Source: Paraburkholderia sp.
GTDB taxonomy: Bacteria > Pseudomonadota > Gammaproteobacteria > Burkholderiales > Burkholderiaceae
Reading direction: 5' to 3'
NCBI GenBank assembly: GCA_004322045.1
Contig: SCRN01000002.1
Coordinates: 1 to 64,000, forward strand
Length of the DNA stretch: 64,000 nt
Below the pieces are notes generated by a model. The model made no database searches, was not told the DNA's origin, and saw only the letters and a list, made by a program, of their open reading frames with translations. Position 1 is the first letter of the stretch, and each line of letters begins with the position of its first letter. The translations under genes were made by a program, and so were the position numbers. Shown here in pieces: positions 9,419-18,973 of the stretch.

Positions 9419-10804
9419 ATGGACAAGAAAGAGAACACCCGCGTACTCGCTTTCGTGTACGGCGGCTACATCATGAGGTACTTGTACCTCCTGGTGGTCA
9501 TCCCGTTCTATGGGCGTGTGCTAGGCGTGACCGAGTACGGCCGCGTGCTCGCGGCCATGTCCTTGATGAACGTCATCTGGATGCTCGTAAGCTACGGCTT
9601 CACCTTCGTCGGCATGCGCGACGTGTCGAGGGCGCATGAAAAGCGCGAGTTCAACGATATCTTCTCTCTGCATCTGAGCGCGCGGATCCTGCTCGGTACG
9701 GTCGGCGGGGCCATCGGCCTGACGGCGACCTTCTGCTCGCCCGTGTTGTCGCAGCGCCCCCTCATCGGCGTACTCGCTACATTGCTCGGCATCTTGAACG
9801 GTTGGAATTTGGGCTGGCTATTCCAAGGGCGGCATCGATTCCGCACGCCGATCATGCTGGAAGTGGTCGGCTTCGCGCTCAGCTTGGTGCTGGTGCTCTC
9901 GCTCGTGCGCGGGCCTGCCGATTCGACCTGGGTGCTGGCGAGCCTATTGACGGCCTGTCTGTGCTCGACCGCTATCGCGTACTGGCTCACGCTCAAGGAC
10001 ATCGGTCTGCCGCGGATGAATTGGCGTGGCGTGCCGAGTCTCATGCGCGATTCGACGATGCTGTTCCTTTACTCGACGGGCTCGGTGGTGCTGACTTCGG
10101 CTTCCACCTACCTCTTGACGTTGCTGTCGACACCGACGCAGGTGGGCTATTACGGCGCCGCGGAGCGCTTCGCGACGATTGGCTTGAGCCTCATGGGTCC
10201 GGCCGCGCAGGTGTTCATCCCCACGATTTCCCGGCAAATCGCGCAGAACGATCATCACGGCGCACGCGCGACGACACGGCGTGGCGCTGCTTTGCTACTC
10301 GGCTATGGATTTCTCGCGCTGGGTGGCGCGTACGTGCTCTCGCCGTTCGTGCTGCCGCTGATCTTGGGCAAAGCGTTCACGCCTAGTGCGCATGTGCTGC
10401 AGCGCTTCGCGTGGATGTTCCCGTTTTCCGCGTTTAATCAGTTCGTGGGTTTTTACGTCTTCCTGCCGCGGAAAAAAGACCGGCTGATGGCGGTCGCGGG
10501 ACTGATGTCGGCGGCAGCCAACCTAGGCTCGGCGCTATTGCTCGCACCGCATTTCGGCGCCATCGGCATGGCGTCTGCGCGTGTGATCGGCGAGGCGACG
10601 CTGTCCAGCACGCTGCTGCTGTTCGCGTGGCGCACCGGGCTGCTGAGCGCAATCTTCGGCCGCACCGCGCCCGGCGAAGAGCTCAACAAGCCCCAGCAAC
10701 AGGCGCCCACCCGAGGCGCCACGACAATTGACGCGTCGCCTGCACCAGTCGCTGCGCAGGCAGCCCCGCATTCGCGCTCTCAAAGCTACCCGTCGATCCG
10801 ATGA
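9419..10804 (+). CDS. Polysaccharide flippase (Wzx/oligosaccharide flippase family)
   Basis: Multi-TM protein, N-terminal YGRVLGVTEYGRVLAAMSLMNV motif; within EPS locus. Confidence 0.88.
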   Translation: MDKKENTRVLAFVYGGYIMRYLYLLVVIPFYGRVLGVTEYGRVLAAMSLMNVIWMLVSYGFTFVGMRDVSRAHEKREFNDIFSLHLSARILLGTVGGAIGLTATFCSPVLSQRPLIGVLATLLGILNGWNLGWLFQGRHRFRTPIMLEVVGFALSLVLVLSLVRGPADSTWVLASLLTACLCSTAIAYWLTLKDIGLPRMNWRGVPSLMRDSTMLFLYSTGSVVLTSASTYLLTLLSTPTQVGYYGAAERFATIGLSLMGPAAQVFIPTISRQIAQNDHHGARATTRRGAALLLGYGFLALGGAYVLSPFVLPLILGKAFTPSAHVLQRFAWMFPFSAFNQFVGFYVFLPRKKDRLMAVAGLMSAAANLGSALLLAPHFGAIGMASARVIGEATLSSTLLLFAWRTGLLSAIFGRTAPGEELNKPQQQAPTRGATTIDASPAPVAAQAAPHSRSQSYPSIR

Positions 10805-12344
10805 GCGCAATCACGAGGCGCACGGTGCCCGTATGATCGAATACGGGCGCCGCAAGCGCGTCGATGCCCGGCAGCGGCGAGCCTAGCGGCGCATCGATGC
10901 CTTCTGTGCGAATGCGGGCGAGATGCGATTCGTAAGCAGTACTAATCATCTCCGTTCGTCCGCTTCCCTTGCCGTTTTTTTGCGCCGCACCGGCGGCAGG
11001 TGACGCAGGTGCGCCCGCCAGCCGCAACGATTCGAGCGCGAGCATATCGGCAAGCGGCTCTGCGCCTAAGTAAGCTGCAAAGACCCGGCCTATTGCCGTC
11101 TGCACGAGCGAGACGACCGTGCCCACGCGCAGGCTGACGTGCAGGGGCTGCGTCGATTCTTCCAAGCGCACCACGGTCGGCCCGAGCGGGCCGAGCACCG
11201 CCGCGGCAACCGTCAAACCGGTCTCGGCCGCAAGACGGGCGATCTCGCGCTGCGCGTCGCGCTCGGGCGCTTGCCGCTGTAGCGCCATCAATCCCAACTG
11301 CAAGCCGAGCGGCCCCGCATCGAAGGCGCCCGCCTCGTCGCGGGCGAGCAAGCCGATTCCCACGAGACTGACCACGTGCGCGAACGCCTTGGCGGCCGGC
11401 ATGTTGGCGGCCGTGGCGAGATCGCGCAGGATCAGCGGCCGTGCGGCTCGCACGAGCGCATTGAGCAACTGCCCCGTCGTATCTAGCGTGCGAATGCCGC
11501 GTTGTCCGGACTCTTCGGTGCCGGGCTCGGCATCCCACGCGCGCGGCGTCTCGATCGCGCCGCCCGGCGACGACGAGTGCAGGGCCGCTTCGATGCGCTG
11601 CGCCGACGCACGCAGCGCTTGGGCGAGCGGGCCATCCCAAGCGACGTCGATCGCGCTCGACGGGCCGATAGCGGTCAGCGTCAACTGGACTGCCCCCGAG
11701 GCATCGACGACGGGCACGCACATGCTGCTGATCCATGGCGTGGGCGTATCGATACCGCGTTCGATGCGCTCGGTGCGAATGCGTTCGAGCGCCGCTTCGA
11801 ACGCGTCGTCTCGCGTGCGTCTCGTCTTGGCTTCCGGCTGCATGGCTTGCCGCTGTGCAGGGCTCAGAAATGCGGAGAACACGCGTCCGGTGGAGGTGGC
11901 GGTCAGCGACATCACGGAGCCGACGTGAAGATTGACGTGCAGCGGCGCACCGGCGTGCTCGTAGTGCACGATGGTCGGCCCGTGCGGCCCCGCCGTGCAG
12001 ACCGCGATGCAGCATCCCGAGCGTTTCGCGAGTGCGGCCACCTCGCTCACGGCCGCGCGATAGGCCGGCCGATGCTCGAGATGCTGCAGCGCCAAACGCA
12101 GCGACAGCGGGCCGGGCTCGTAATCGCCGAGCACGGCGTCGCGCTTGACGAGCCCGAGCCGCGTCAGGCTAACGAGATACGTATGCACCTGGGCAGGCGC
12201 GATGCCGGCCGCGGCGGCGAGTTCGGCCAAGCTCACGCTGCCGCGGTTGGCAAGCACCGCGAGCAGCACGCCCGCGACTTCGACGCTTTGCACGCCGCGG
12301 GACGACACTTTGCTCTCTGCGGCTGGAGGGGAACGCGTGGCCAA
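10683..12344 (-). CDS. Tandem (duplicated/fused) IclR-type transcriptional regulator, 553 aa
   Basis: Two consecutive HTH plus effector-binding modules in one ORF (SVEVAGVLLAVLANRG... and TLDTTGQLLNALVRAAR...; both with PHGPTIV / PLGPTVV and H-VNL/VSLRVG-VVSL blocks). Confidence 0.85.
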   Translation of the reverse strand: MATRSPPAAESKVSSRGVQSVEVAGVLLAVLANRGSVSLAELAAAAGIAPAQVHTYLVSLTRLGLVKRDAVLGDYEPGPLSLRLALQHLEHRPAYRAAVSEVAALAKRSGCCIAVCTAGPHGPTIVHYEHAGAPLHVNLHVGSVMSLTATSTGRVFSAFLSPAQRQAMQPEAKTRRTRDDAFEAALERIRTERIERGIDTPTPWISSMCVPVVDASGAVQLTLTAIGPSSAIDVAWDGPLAQALRASAQRIEAALHSSSPGGAIETPRAWDAEPGTEESGQRGIRTLDTTGQLLNALVRAARPLILRDLATAANMPAAKAFAHVVSLVGIGLLARDEAGAFDAGPLGLQLGLMALQRQAPERDAQREIARLAAETGLTVAAAVLGPLGPTVVRLEESTQPLHVSLRVGTVVSLVQTAIGRVFAAYLGAEPLADMLALESLRLAGAPASPAAGAAQKNGKGSGRTEMISTAYESHLARIRTEGIDAPLGSPLPGIDALAAPVFDHTGTVRLVIALIGSTGSFESANAGLPAQRLVQATRQLSWRLGWAPVAGAC

Positions 12345-12423
12345 GCCAACCTCTTCTCAGTGGGACGCAAAGCCGAGATCTTATCCGACGAGGGTGGGCT
12401 TGTCGTACCTGTGGTTTGGTTAT

Positions 12424-12470
12424 AGCAAATGCATTTGCTGTTGACAAAGCGCGCAAGGACGGCCTAGTAT
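12424..12470 (+). promoter_or_regulatory. Perfect 16-bp palindrome abutting a sigma70-like promoter
   Basis: AGCAAATGCATTTGCT (12424-12439), TTGACA (12441-12446), 18-nt spacer, TAGTAT (12465-12470). Confidence 0.6.
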
Positions 12471-12680
12471 GGCTTCGACTCGGCGAACGACCTACGCCGC
12501 GGCCGCAACGATAGCGATAGCGGTGGCGACAGAGGTTTCGGCCGACTCGAATAAATAAGCAGTCCTATACGAACATTGGAGCGAGACGTCGTCTAGCCGC
12601 CCGGCATAGAAGCCCGGGTGCGCATCGTGCCGCGCTCGCGCATTCGTCGCTCGACGTTTCTTTTCATCAGCGAGATCAAC

Positions 12681-13640
12681 ATGGCAAAGGCATTTGCATC
12701 CCAGGCGGACCTGGAGCAGAAAAAGATCACGTGGACCCAGCTTTCGGAGAACGCCTATGCGTACACGGCCGAAGGCGATCCGAATTCGGGCGTCGTGATC
12801 GGTGAGGACAGCGTGCTGATCGTCGATACCACCGCAACGCCCGCGATGGCACGCGATTTGATCGCCAAGATTCGTTCGATCACCGACAAACCGATCAAGC
12901 ACGTCGTGCTGTCGCATTACCACGCGGTTCGTGTGCTCGGCGCATCGGCTTACTTCGACGAAGGCGCGCAGAACATCATTGCGAGCCGGGGCACGTACGA
13001 GATGATCGTCGAGCGCGGCGAAGCAGACATGAAGTCGGAAATCGAGCGCTTTCCGCGGCTGTTCGCGGGCGTGGAAACGGTGCCGGGCCTCACGTGGCCG
13101 ACGCTCGTGTTCGAGCGTGAAATCACGCTTTACTTGGGCAAGCTCGAGGTGAAGGTCATGCATCTGGGCGCGGGGCATACCAAGGGCGATACGGTCGTAT
13201 GGCTGCCTTCGCAGAAGGTGCTGTTTTCTGGCGATCTCGTCGAATACGGCGCAGCCTGCTATTGCGGCGACGCGCAACTCGCGCCGTGGCCCGCGACGCT
13301 CGATGCGTTGGCGGCGCTCGGTGCCGACAAGCTCGTGCCGGGGCGCGGCCCGGCGCTGACCGATGCGGCGCAAGTGCAAGCGGGCATTGCCTACACGCGC
13401 GATTTCGTGACCACGTTGCTCGATCGCGGCCGTGCCGCCGTGGCGCAAGGGCTCGATCTCAAGGGCGCCATGGCGCTCGCGCGCGAAGCGATGGACCCGA
13501 AATTCGGTCAAGTCTTCATCTACGAGCACTGCTTGCCGTTCGATGTGACGCGCGCGTTCGACGAAGCGAGCGGCATCGTTCACCCTCGCATTTGGACGGC
13601 CGAGCGCGACAAGGAAATGTGGGCCGCGCTGCAGGACTGA
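12681..13640 (+). CDS. MBL-fold metallo-hydrolase
   Basis: VVLSHYHAVRVLGA, GHTKGDTVVWLPSQKVLFSGDLVE. Confidence 0.88.
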   Translation: MAKAFASQADLEQKKITWTQLSENAYAYTAEGDPNSGVVIGEDSVLIVDTTATPAMARDLIAKIRSITDKPIKHVVLSHYHAVRVLGASAYFDEGAQNIIASRGTYEMIVERGEADMKSEIERFPRLFAGVETVPGLTWPTLVFEREITLYLGKLEVKVMHLGAGHTKGDTVVWLPSQKVLFSGDLVEYGAACYCGDAQLAPWPATLDALAALGADKLVPGRGPALTDAAQVQAGIAYTRDFVTTLLDRGRAAVAQGLDLKGAMALAREAMDPKFGQVFIYEHCLPFDVTRAFDEASGIVHPRIWTAERDKEMWAALQD

Positions 13641-13662
13641 AACGGGTGACGGGGAGACTTAG

Positions 13663-15387
13663 ATGGCAATTGATTATCAGACGCTGCGGTTCGAATACCG
13701 GCGTCATGCGGAGCAGGACGGCGGGGCGGCGGCGATCCATCCGGTGATCGTCGTCGGCGCGGGCCCGGTAGGCTTGGCGACGGCGATCGACTTGGCGCAG
13801 CGCGGCGTGAGCGTCGTCGTAGTGGACGACGACAACTGCTTGTCGGCGGGTTCGCGCGCAATCTGTTTTTCAAAGCGCTCACTCGACATTTTCGACCGGC
13901 TGGGCTGCGGCGAGGCCATGGTCGAAAAGGGCGTGCGCTGGCATGTGGGCAAAGTGTTCTTGAAGGACGAACTGGTCTATTCGTTCGATCTGTTGCCCGA
14001 GAGCGGCCACCGCCGCCCCGCCTTCATCAATCTGCAGCAGTACTATGTGGAAGGCTTTTTGATCGAGCGCGCCAAGGCGCTGCCGAATGTGCAGATCCGT
14101 TGGAACAATAAGGTCGTGGGCGTGATGCGGCGTGACCGAGCGCAGCCAGGACAAGCGCCGGTCACGCTGACGATCGATACCCCCGACGGCGAATATGCGC
14201 TCGATGCGCGCTACGTCGTGGCGGCGGACGGCTCGCGTAGCCCGATGCGCCATATGCTGGGGCTCGAAAGCAAAGGCCGCACGTTCAAAGATCGTTTCTT
14301 GATCGCCGACATCAAGATGGAAGCCGACTTTCCATCGGAGCGTTGGTTTTGGTTCGACCCGCCGTTTCATCCTAACCAATCGGTGTTGCTGCACCGGCAG
14401 CCGGACAACGTCTGGCGCATCGATTTCCAACTCGGCTGGGATGCCGATCCCGTGCTCGAGAAAACGCCCGAGCGTGTGATACCGCGGGTGCGCGCGCTGC
14501 TCGGCCCCGACGTGAAATTCGACATCGAGTGGGTGAGCGTCTATACGTTCTCTTGCTTGCGCATGGACAGCTTTCGGCATGGAAACGTATTGTTCGCCGG
14601 CGACGCGGCGCACGGCGTCTCGCCGTTCGGCGCACGCGGCGCGAACAGCGGCTTTCAAGACGCGGAAAATCTCGCATGGAAGCTCGAGATGGTCTTGGCC
14701 GGCCGCGCGCCTGACAGCCTGCTCGATACTTATGCGCGTGAGCGCGAGTATGCGGCCGACGAGAACATCTTGAACTCGACGCGCTCCACCGATTTCATCA
14801 CGCCGAAGAGTCCCATCAGCCGCGTATTCCGCGATGCCGTGCTCACGCTCGCGCGCCGCCATGATTTTGCGCGGCGGCTAGTCAATAGCGGGCGGCTCTC
14901 CGTGCCTGCGCTTCTGCGCGAATCCACGCTGAACACGCCAGATCGGGACCGGTTCGAAGGCGCCATGATGCCGGGCGCCTCCTGCGTCGATGCCCCGGTC
15001 ACGCGCGACGGGATGCAAGATTGGCTGCTCGGGCACATCGGCAGCCGCTTCACGGTGTTGGTCTTTGCGGCGGCGGAAGGATTGCGCCCCGACGAGAAAG
15101 ATGCGATCGAACGCGCTCGCTCGCTTGGGGTGCCCATGCAGATCGTTGTCGTCGGCCCGAGGGGAACATCGCCCGGCAGCGAAAAGTGGGTCACCGACGC
15201 AACCGCCATCGGCGCGCAAGCGTTGTGCGATGTGGACGGGCTCGCGGCCGAGCGTTACGACGGTGCGGCGGGCACGGTGTATCTAATGCGCCCCGATCAA
15301 CATGTGTGCGCGCGCTGGCGGCACGTGACCACGAACGACATCTGCGTTTCGCTCGAACGGGCGCTGGGTGCGGGCGGGGCGGCATAG
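13663..15387 (+). CDS. FAD-dependent aromatic hydroxylase (PheA/TfdB/MhpA-like)
   Basis: VGAGPVGLATAIDLAQRG GxGxxG; DG motif AADGSRSPMR; GD motif VLFAGDAAHGVSPFGARGANSG. Confidence 0.9.
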   Translation: MAIDYQTLRFEYRRHAEQDGGAAAIHPVIVVGAGPVGLATAIDLAQRGVSVVVVDDDNCLSAGSRAICFSKRSLDIFDRLGCGEAMVEKGVRWHVGKVFLKDELVYSFDLLPESGHRRPAFINLQQYYVEGFLIERAKALPNVQIRWNNKVVGVMRRDRAQPGQAPVTLTIDTPDGEYALDARYVVAADGSRSPMRHMLGLESKGRTFKDRFLIADIKMEADFPSERWFWFDPPFHPNQSVLLHRQPDNVWRIDFQLGWDADPVLEKTPERVIPRVRALLGPDVKFDIEWVSVYTFSCLRMDSFRHGNVLFAGDAAHGVSPFGARGANSGFQDAENLAWKLEMVLAGRAPDSLLDTYAREREYAADENILNSTRSTDFITPKSPISRVFRDAVLTLARRHDFARRLVNSGRLSVPALLRESTLNTPDRDRFEGAMMPGASCVDAPVTRDGMQDWLLGHIGSRFTVLVFAAAEGLRPDEKDAIERARSLGVPMQIVVVGPRGTSPGSEKWVTDATAIGAQALCDVDGLAAERYDGAAGTVYLMRPDQHVCARWRHVTTNDICVSLERALGAGGAA

Positions 15388-15402
15388 AGGAACTGAACGA
15401 CG

Positions 15403-15474
15403 ATGAGCAAGATTCATTTGCATTGCTTGATTAGTACTCCTAATTACCTTATCGATGCGCGAGGCGACGAATGA
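15403..15474 (+). CDS. Possible 23-aa ORF translationally coupled to the DUF2783 gene
   Basis: ATG AGC AAG ATT ... GAA TGA; stop overlaps next ATG (ATGA at 15471). Confidence 0.3.
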   Translation: MSKIHLHCLISTPNYLIDARGDE

Positions 15475-15701
15475 AGCTCGACACGCAACTGAATTTGACG
15501 CGGCCCGACGATTTTTACGAGGCGCTGATCGATATGCATCGGGATCTGAACGACGCGCAAAGTCAAAGTGCGAACGCTCAATTGATCTTGCTGCTCGCCA
15601 ATCATATCGGCGATCAAGCGACGCTGGCCGAGGCGATCGGCCTTGCCCGCGAAGCCGCGCTCGAAGCCGTTCCATCACTGCCGCACCGCTGCGCGGCATG
15701 A
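15471..15701 (+). CDS. DUF2783 domain-containing protein
   Basis: LNLTRPDDFYEALIDMHRDLNDAQSQSANAQLILLLANHIGD pattern. Confidence 0.75.
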   Translation: MKLDTQLNLTRPDDFYEALIDMHRDLNDAQSQSANAQLILLLANHIGDQATLAEAIGLAREAALEAVPSLPHRCAA

Positions 15702-15780
15702 GCAAACCCCTACGCAAGTAGTCGCGCCGATCGGCGCGCTAGACGCCGAGGCGCTTTTTTTCCCTCCTGGAGCGAGACAA

Positions 15781-17103
15781 ATGACCCAATCGATCGATGC
15801 CGCCGTGCAAGCGGCAGGGCAGACCCTGCCCGGCGACGACGCCCTTTACCGCAAAATTGCGCTGCGCGTCGTCCCGTTTCTCTTTCTTTGCTATGTCGTG
15901 TCGTTTCTCGATCGCATCAACATCGGTTTCGCCCAGTTGCAAATGAAGCACGATCTAGGATTTAGCGATGCGATGTACGGGCTTGGCGCTGCGATCTTTT
16001 ACATCGGCTATGTCGTGTGCGAAGTACCGAGCAACATGCTGCTGGCCCGCTTCGGCGCAAGGCGCACCTTCGCCCGCATCATGCTGTTGTGGGGTGCGGC
16101 GTCGGTCGGGACGATGTTCGTCAAGACGCCAGGCCATTTCTATGCGCTGCGTTTCGCACTCGGCGTATTCGAGGCCGGATTCTTCCCAGGCATCGTGTTG
16201 TATCTGACCTACTGGTTTCCGGCAGCGCGCCGAGCCGCGATGCTGTCGATCTTCTTCGCCGGCGTGGCCGTCGCGGGGGTGCTCGGTGGATTGTTTTCGG
16301 GCTGGCTCATGCGCGAGACGGCCGGCGTATTCGGGCTGGCCGGTTGGCGCTGGATGTTTGCGATCGAAGGGGCGCCCGCGCTCGTGCTGGGCGTGTTGTC
16401 CTTGACATGGCTCGTCGATGGGCCGAAGCAGGCCACTTGGCTGAACGCGGAGGAAAAGGCTCGCATTGCGCAGGCGCTATCGCATGAGACGCGAAATGCA
16501 GCCCGTGAGCACGGACGCGGTGCGTTCGCGCAAGCGTTGCGCACGCCGCGCGTTTATCTGCTCGCGTTCATTTACTTTTCGTTGACGTGCGCGTCGCTGA
16601 CGCTCAATTTCTGGATGCCGCTCATGATCCGCGATTTCGGCATCACCGATGTCGTGTCGATCAGCCTCTATACCGCTGTTCCCAACGCGTTGGGCGTCGT
16701 CGGACTGATCGCGATCGCGCGCCATTCCGATCGAACGGGCGAACGCCGGCGGCACTTCGCTTTTTGCACGATCGTCGGCGGTGCAGCGTTAGTCGCGCTG
16801 ACTGCGCACTTCGCCAGTTTTGCGGCTATGCTGGCGATTCTCTGCTGCGCCACGATCCTGATCTTCGCGGCGTTGCCGATCTTTTGGACGATGCCGCCGC
16901 ATTGCTTGTCGACGACGGCAACGGCGCCGGGCATCGCCCTCGTGAGCAGCATCGGGATCACGAGCGGCATCGTCAGTCCGTGGGTCATCGGCCAGATCAA
17001 AGTGCGCACGGGCAGCATGGACGACGCGCTCTACTTGTTGACCGCCTTGCTCGTCGCGAGCGGATGCGCCGTGCTCCTGACGATGCGCGAAGTCGACGCG
17101 TAG
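15781..17103 (+). CDS. MFS transporter (anion:cation symporter-like, aromatic/organic acid permease)
   Basis: 12-TM profile; FLDRINIGFAQLQMKHDLGFSDAMYGLGAAIFYIGYVVCEVPSNM. Confidence 0.9.
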   Translation: MTQSIDAAVQAAGQTLPGDDALYRKIALRVVPFLFLCYVVSFLDRINIGFAQLQMKHDLGFSDAMYGLGAAIFYIGYVVCEVPSNMLLARFGARRTFARIMLLWGAASVGTMFVKTPGHFYALRFALGVFEAGFFPGIVLYLTYWFPAARRAAMLSIFFAGVAVAGVLGGLFSGWLMRETAGVFGLAGWRWMFAIEGAPALVLGVLSLTWLVDGPKQATWLNAEEKARIAQALSHETRNAAREHGRGAFAQALRTPRVYLLAFIYFSLTCASLTLNFWMPLMIRDFGITDVVSISLYTAVPNALGVVGLIAIARHSDRTGERRRHFAFCTIVGGAALVALTAHFASFAAMLAILCCATILIFAALPIFWTMPPHCLSTTATAPGIALVSSIGITSGIVSPWVIGQIKVRTGSMDDALYLLTALLVASGCAVLLTMREVDA

Positions 17104-17139
17104 GCGTGCGCTCCGGGTAAGTCATAGGCCCGCTTAACG

Positions 17140-18708
17140 CTATCGGATCCCCATCGAAACGAAACTGCGTGTGTTATCGCGCTGGATCAACAACGCTACC
17201 TGCTTGCCGCTGCGCTCGAGCAATGCTTCGAGCGCATTGCGCGTGTCGATGCGCTCGCTGTTCACCGACAAGATGACGTCGCCCGGCTGAATGCCGGCGG
17301 CCTCGGCAGCTCCCGTCGCGGCGTCGACCACGACGCCGCCGATGGCCCCCGACGCACGGCGTTCGTCTTCGCTCAACGCATGCACGGTCAGACCCGAGCG
17401 CTCGACCAAGTTGCGTTCGGCGGCGCCCGGGCCTCTCGTTTTGGAGCCGCTCTCGCTCTCCTGCCCAGCTCGCGCCGCGACGATCGCCGTCAATTGCATC
17501 GGCTTCTTGTTGCGAACGACGGTGAGCGAGACTTTCGATCCCGGCGGTAACGCCGACACGTAGTCGGTAAGGTCGCTTTCGTGCTCGATCGTCTTGCCGT
17601 TGATCCGTGTGACGACATCGCCCGCTTTGAGCGGGTTCGCGAGCGAGCCGTGCCCTGCGGGCGCCGCGGCGGTGACGAGCGCCCCGGTTGCGTGCGGTAG
17701 CCCGAAAGCCGCGGCGAGGCCCGGATCGACATCCTGCGTTTGGAGACCTAAGCTGCCGCCGCTCACTTTGCCTTGCCCTTGCAGCTGCGCACGCAGCCTA
17801 AGCGCCGCATCGATCGGGATCGCGAACGTCAGGCTCCTGTAGCGTCCCGTATCGGCATAGACCTGCAGATTGACGCCGATCACGGCGCCGTTGCGATCGA
17901 GCAGCGGGCCGCCCGAGGTGTCCGGGTCCGGGGCGATGTCCGTTTCGAGGAAGGTAAAGCCGTTACCGTCCGCCAGCGCATGCGGGGTGACGCTGATGAG
18001 GCCGGAAGTGGCCGCATTCTGCGGACCGTCGGGCGAGCCGATCGCCAAGACGCGCTCGCCGACGCGCACATGCGAGGCATCGCCCACACGCACGGACGGC
18101 AACTTGCCGGCGCCTTCGATCTGCAGTAGCGCGACATCGGTTTGCGGGTCGACGCCGAGCACATTGGCTTTGAATTGGCGGCGGTCCGTCAACGTGACGA
18201 CGACTTGCTCGGCGCGGTTGACGATGTGCGCCGTCGTCACCACAATGCCGTCCGCGCTGATGATGAAGCCCGAGCCCGTGCCCCAAACGACGCGCGGCGG
18301 ATCGGCCACCGTCGAGGGCGCAGCCGGTTGCGCCGACATCCCTCGCACGAGCGCAAAGACCGGGTCGTCCGGATCGAGATTGTCGAGCCCAGGCGCTGCG
18401 GAGGCCTGATCGGCCGTATCGTCCCGCGCCGTCGTGCCGATGTTGACAACGGCTGGCCCGTAGCGCTCCACCATCGCGGCAAAATCCATCTGCACCGCGG
18501 CGGGCGCAGCCGCGGGCGGCGGCGCATGCTGGCTCTTGGCGGATGGCGCGCGCAGCTGGGCGCTCGATACCGCCGGTGAAAGAAACACCGCACCGCCGAT
18601 CAACGCGATCGTCGCTGTGGCGCGGCGCACAGCGCGGGCTTCGGCCCGCCAAGTCTCGCTACGCACGGCAAACCCCTCGGATAGTTGTCTCGCGGGTGGC
18701 CGGCTCAC
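17140..18708 (-). CDS. HtrA/DegP-like serine protease with two PDZ domains
   Basis: GTGSGFIISADGIVVTTAHIV, DPQTDVALLQIEG, PDTSGGPLLDRNGAVIGVN, C-terminal PDZ repeats. Confidence 0.88.
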   Translation of the reverse strand: MSRPPARQLSEGFAVRSETWRAEARAVRRATATIALIGGAVFLSPAVSSAQLRAPSAKSQHAPPPAAAPAAVQMDFAAMVERYGPAVVNIGTTARDDTADQASAAPGLDNLDPDDPVFALVRGMSAQPAAPSTVADPPRVVWGTGSGFIISADGIVVTTAHIVNRAEQVVVTLTDRRQFKANVLGVDPQTDVALLQIEGAGKLPSVRVGDASHVRVGERVLAIGSPDGPQNAATSGLISVTPHALADGNGFTFLETDIAPDPDTSGGPLLDRNGAVIGVNLQVYADTGRYRSLTFAIPIDAALRLRAQLQGQGKVSGGSLGLQTQDVDPGLAAAFGLPHATGALVTAAAPAGHGSLANPLKAGDVVTRINGKTIEHESDLTDYVSALPPGSKVSLTVVRNKKPMQLTAIVAARAGQESESGSKTRGPGAAERNLVERSGLTVHALSEDERRASGAIGGVVVDAATGAAEAAGIQPGDVILSVNSERIDTRNALEALLERSGKQVALLIQRDNTRSFVSMGIR

Positions 18709-18884
18709 AGGCTATGGAACGTGCTCGGTCGATGTCGGTCCCCAGCGCAACCATTGTCGGCCGGGCAGCCCGCCGGCGGCTGTGAGCGAGCGCACGATCG
18801 CGGTGTAACAGTCGGCTCGAGTTCCCGGGGGCGCTGTCGCGACGCTTCGAGATATGTGCCGCGGCGCCGCTCTCGCGCATACTC

Positions 18885-18901
18885 CTTAAGCCCCGCTTAA
18901 G
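18885..18901 (+). promoter_or_regulatory. PmrA/QseB-type response-regulator box (CTTAAG-N5-CTTAAG)
   Basis: Exact CTTAAG CCCCG CTTAAG in the divergent HtrA/TPR intergenic region, 73 nt before the TPR gene. Confidence 0.65.
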
Positions 18902-18973
18902 GGGCACGAGTCACATTACAGAATGTCAGGAAAGCAGGCCCTACGCCTTCTGCGCCTCGAAAACGGAACTCAC

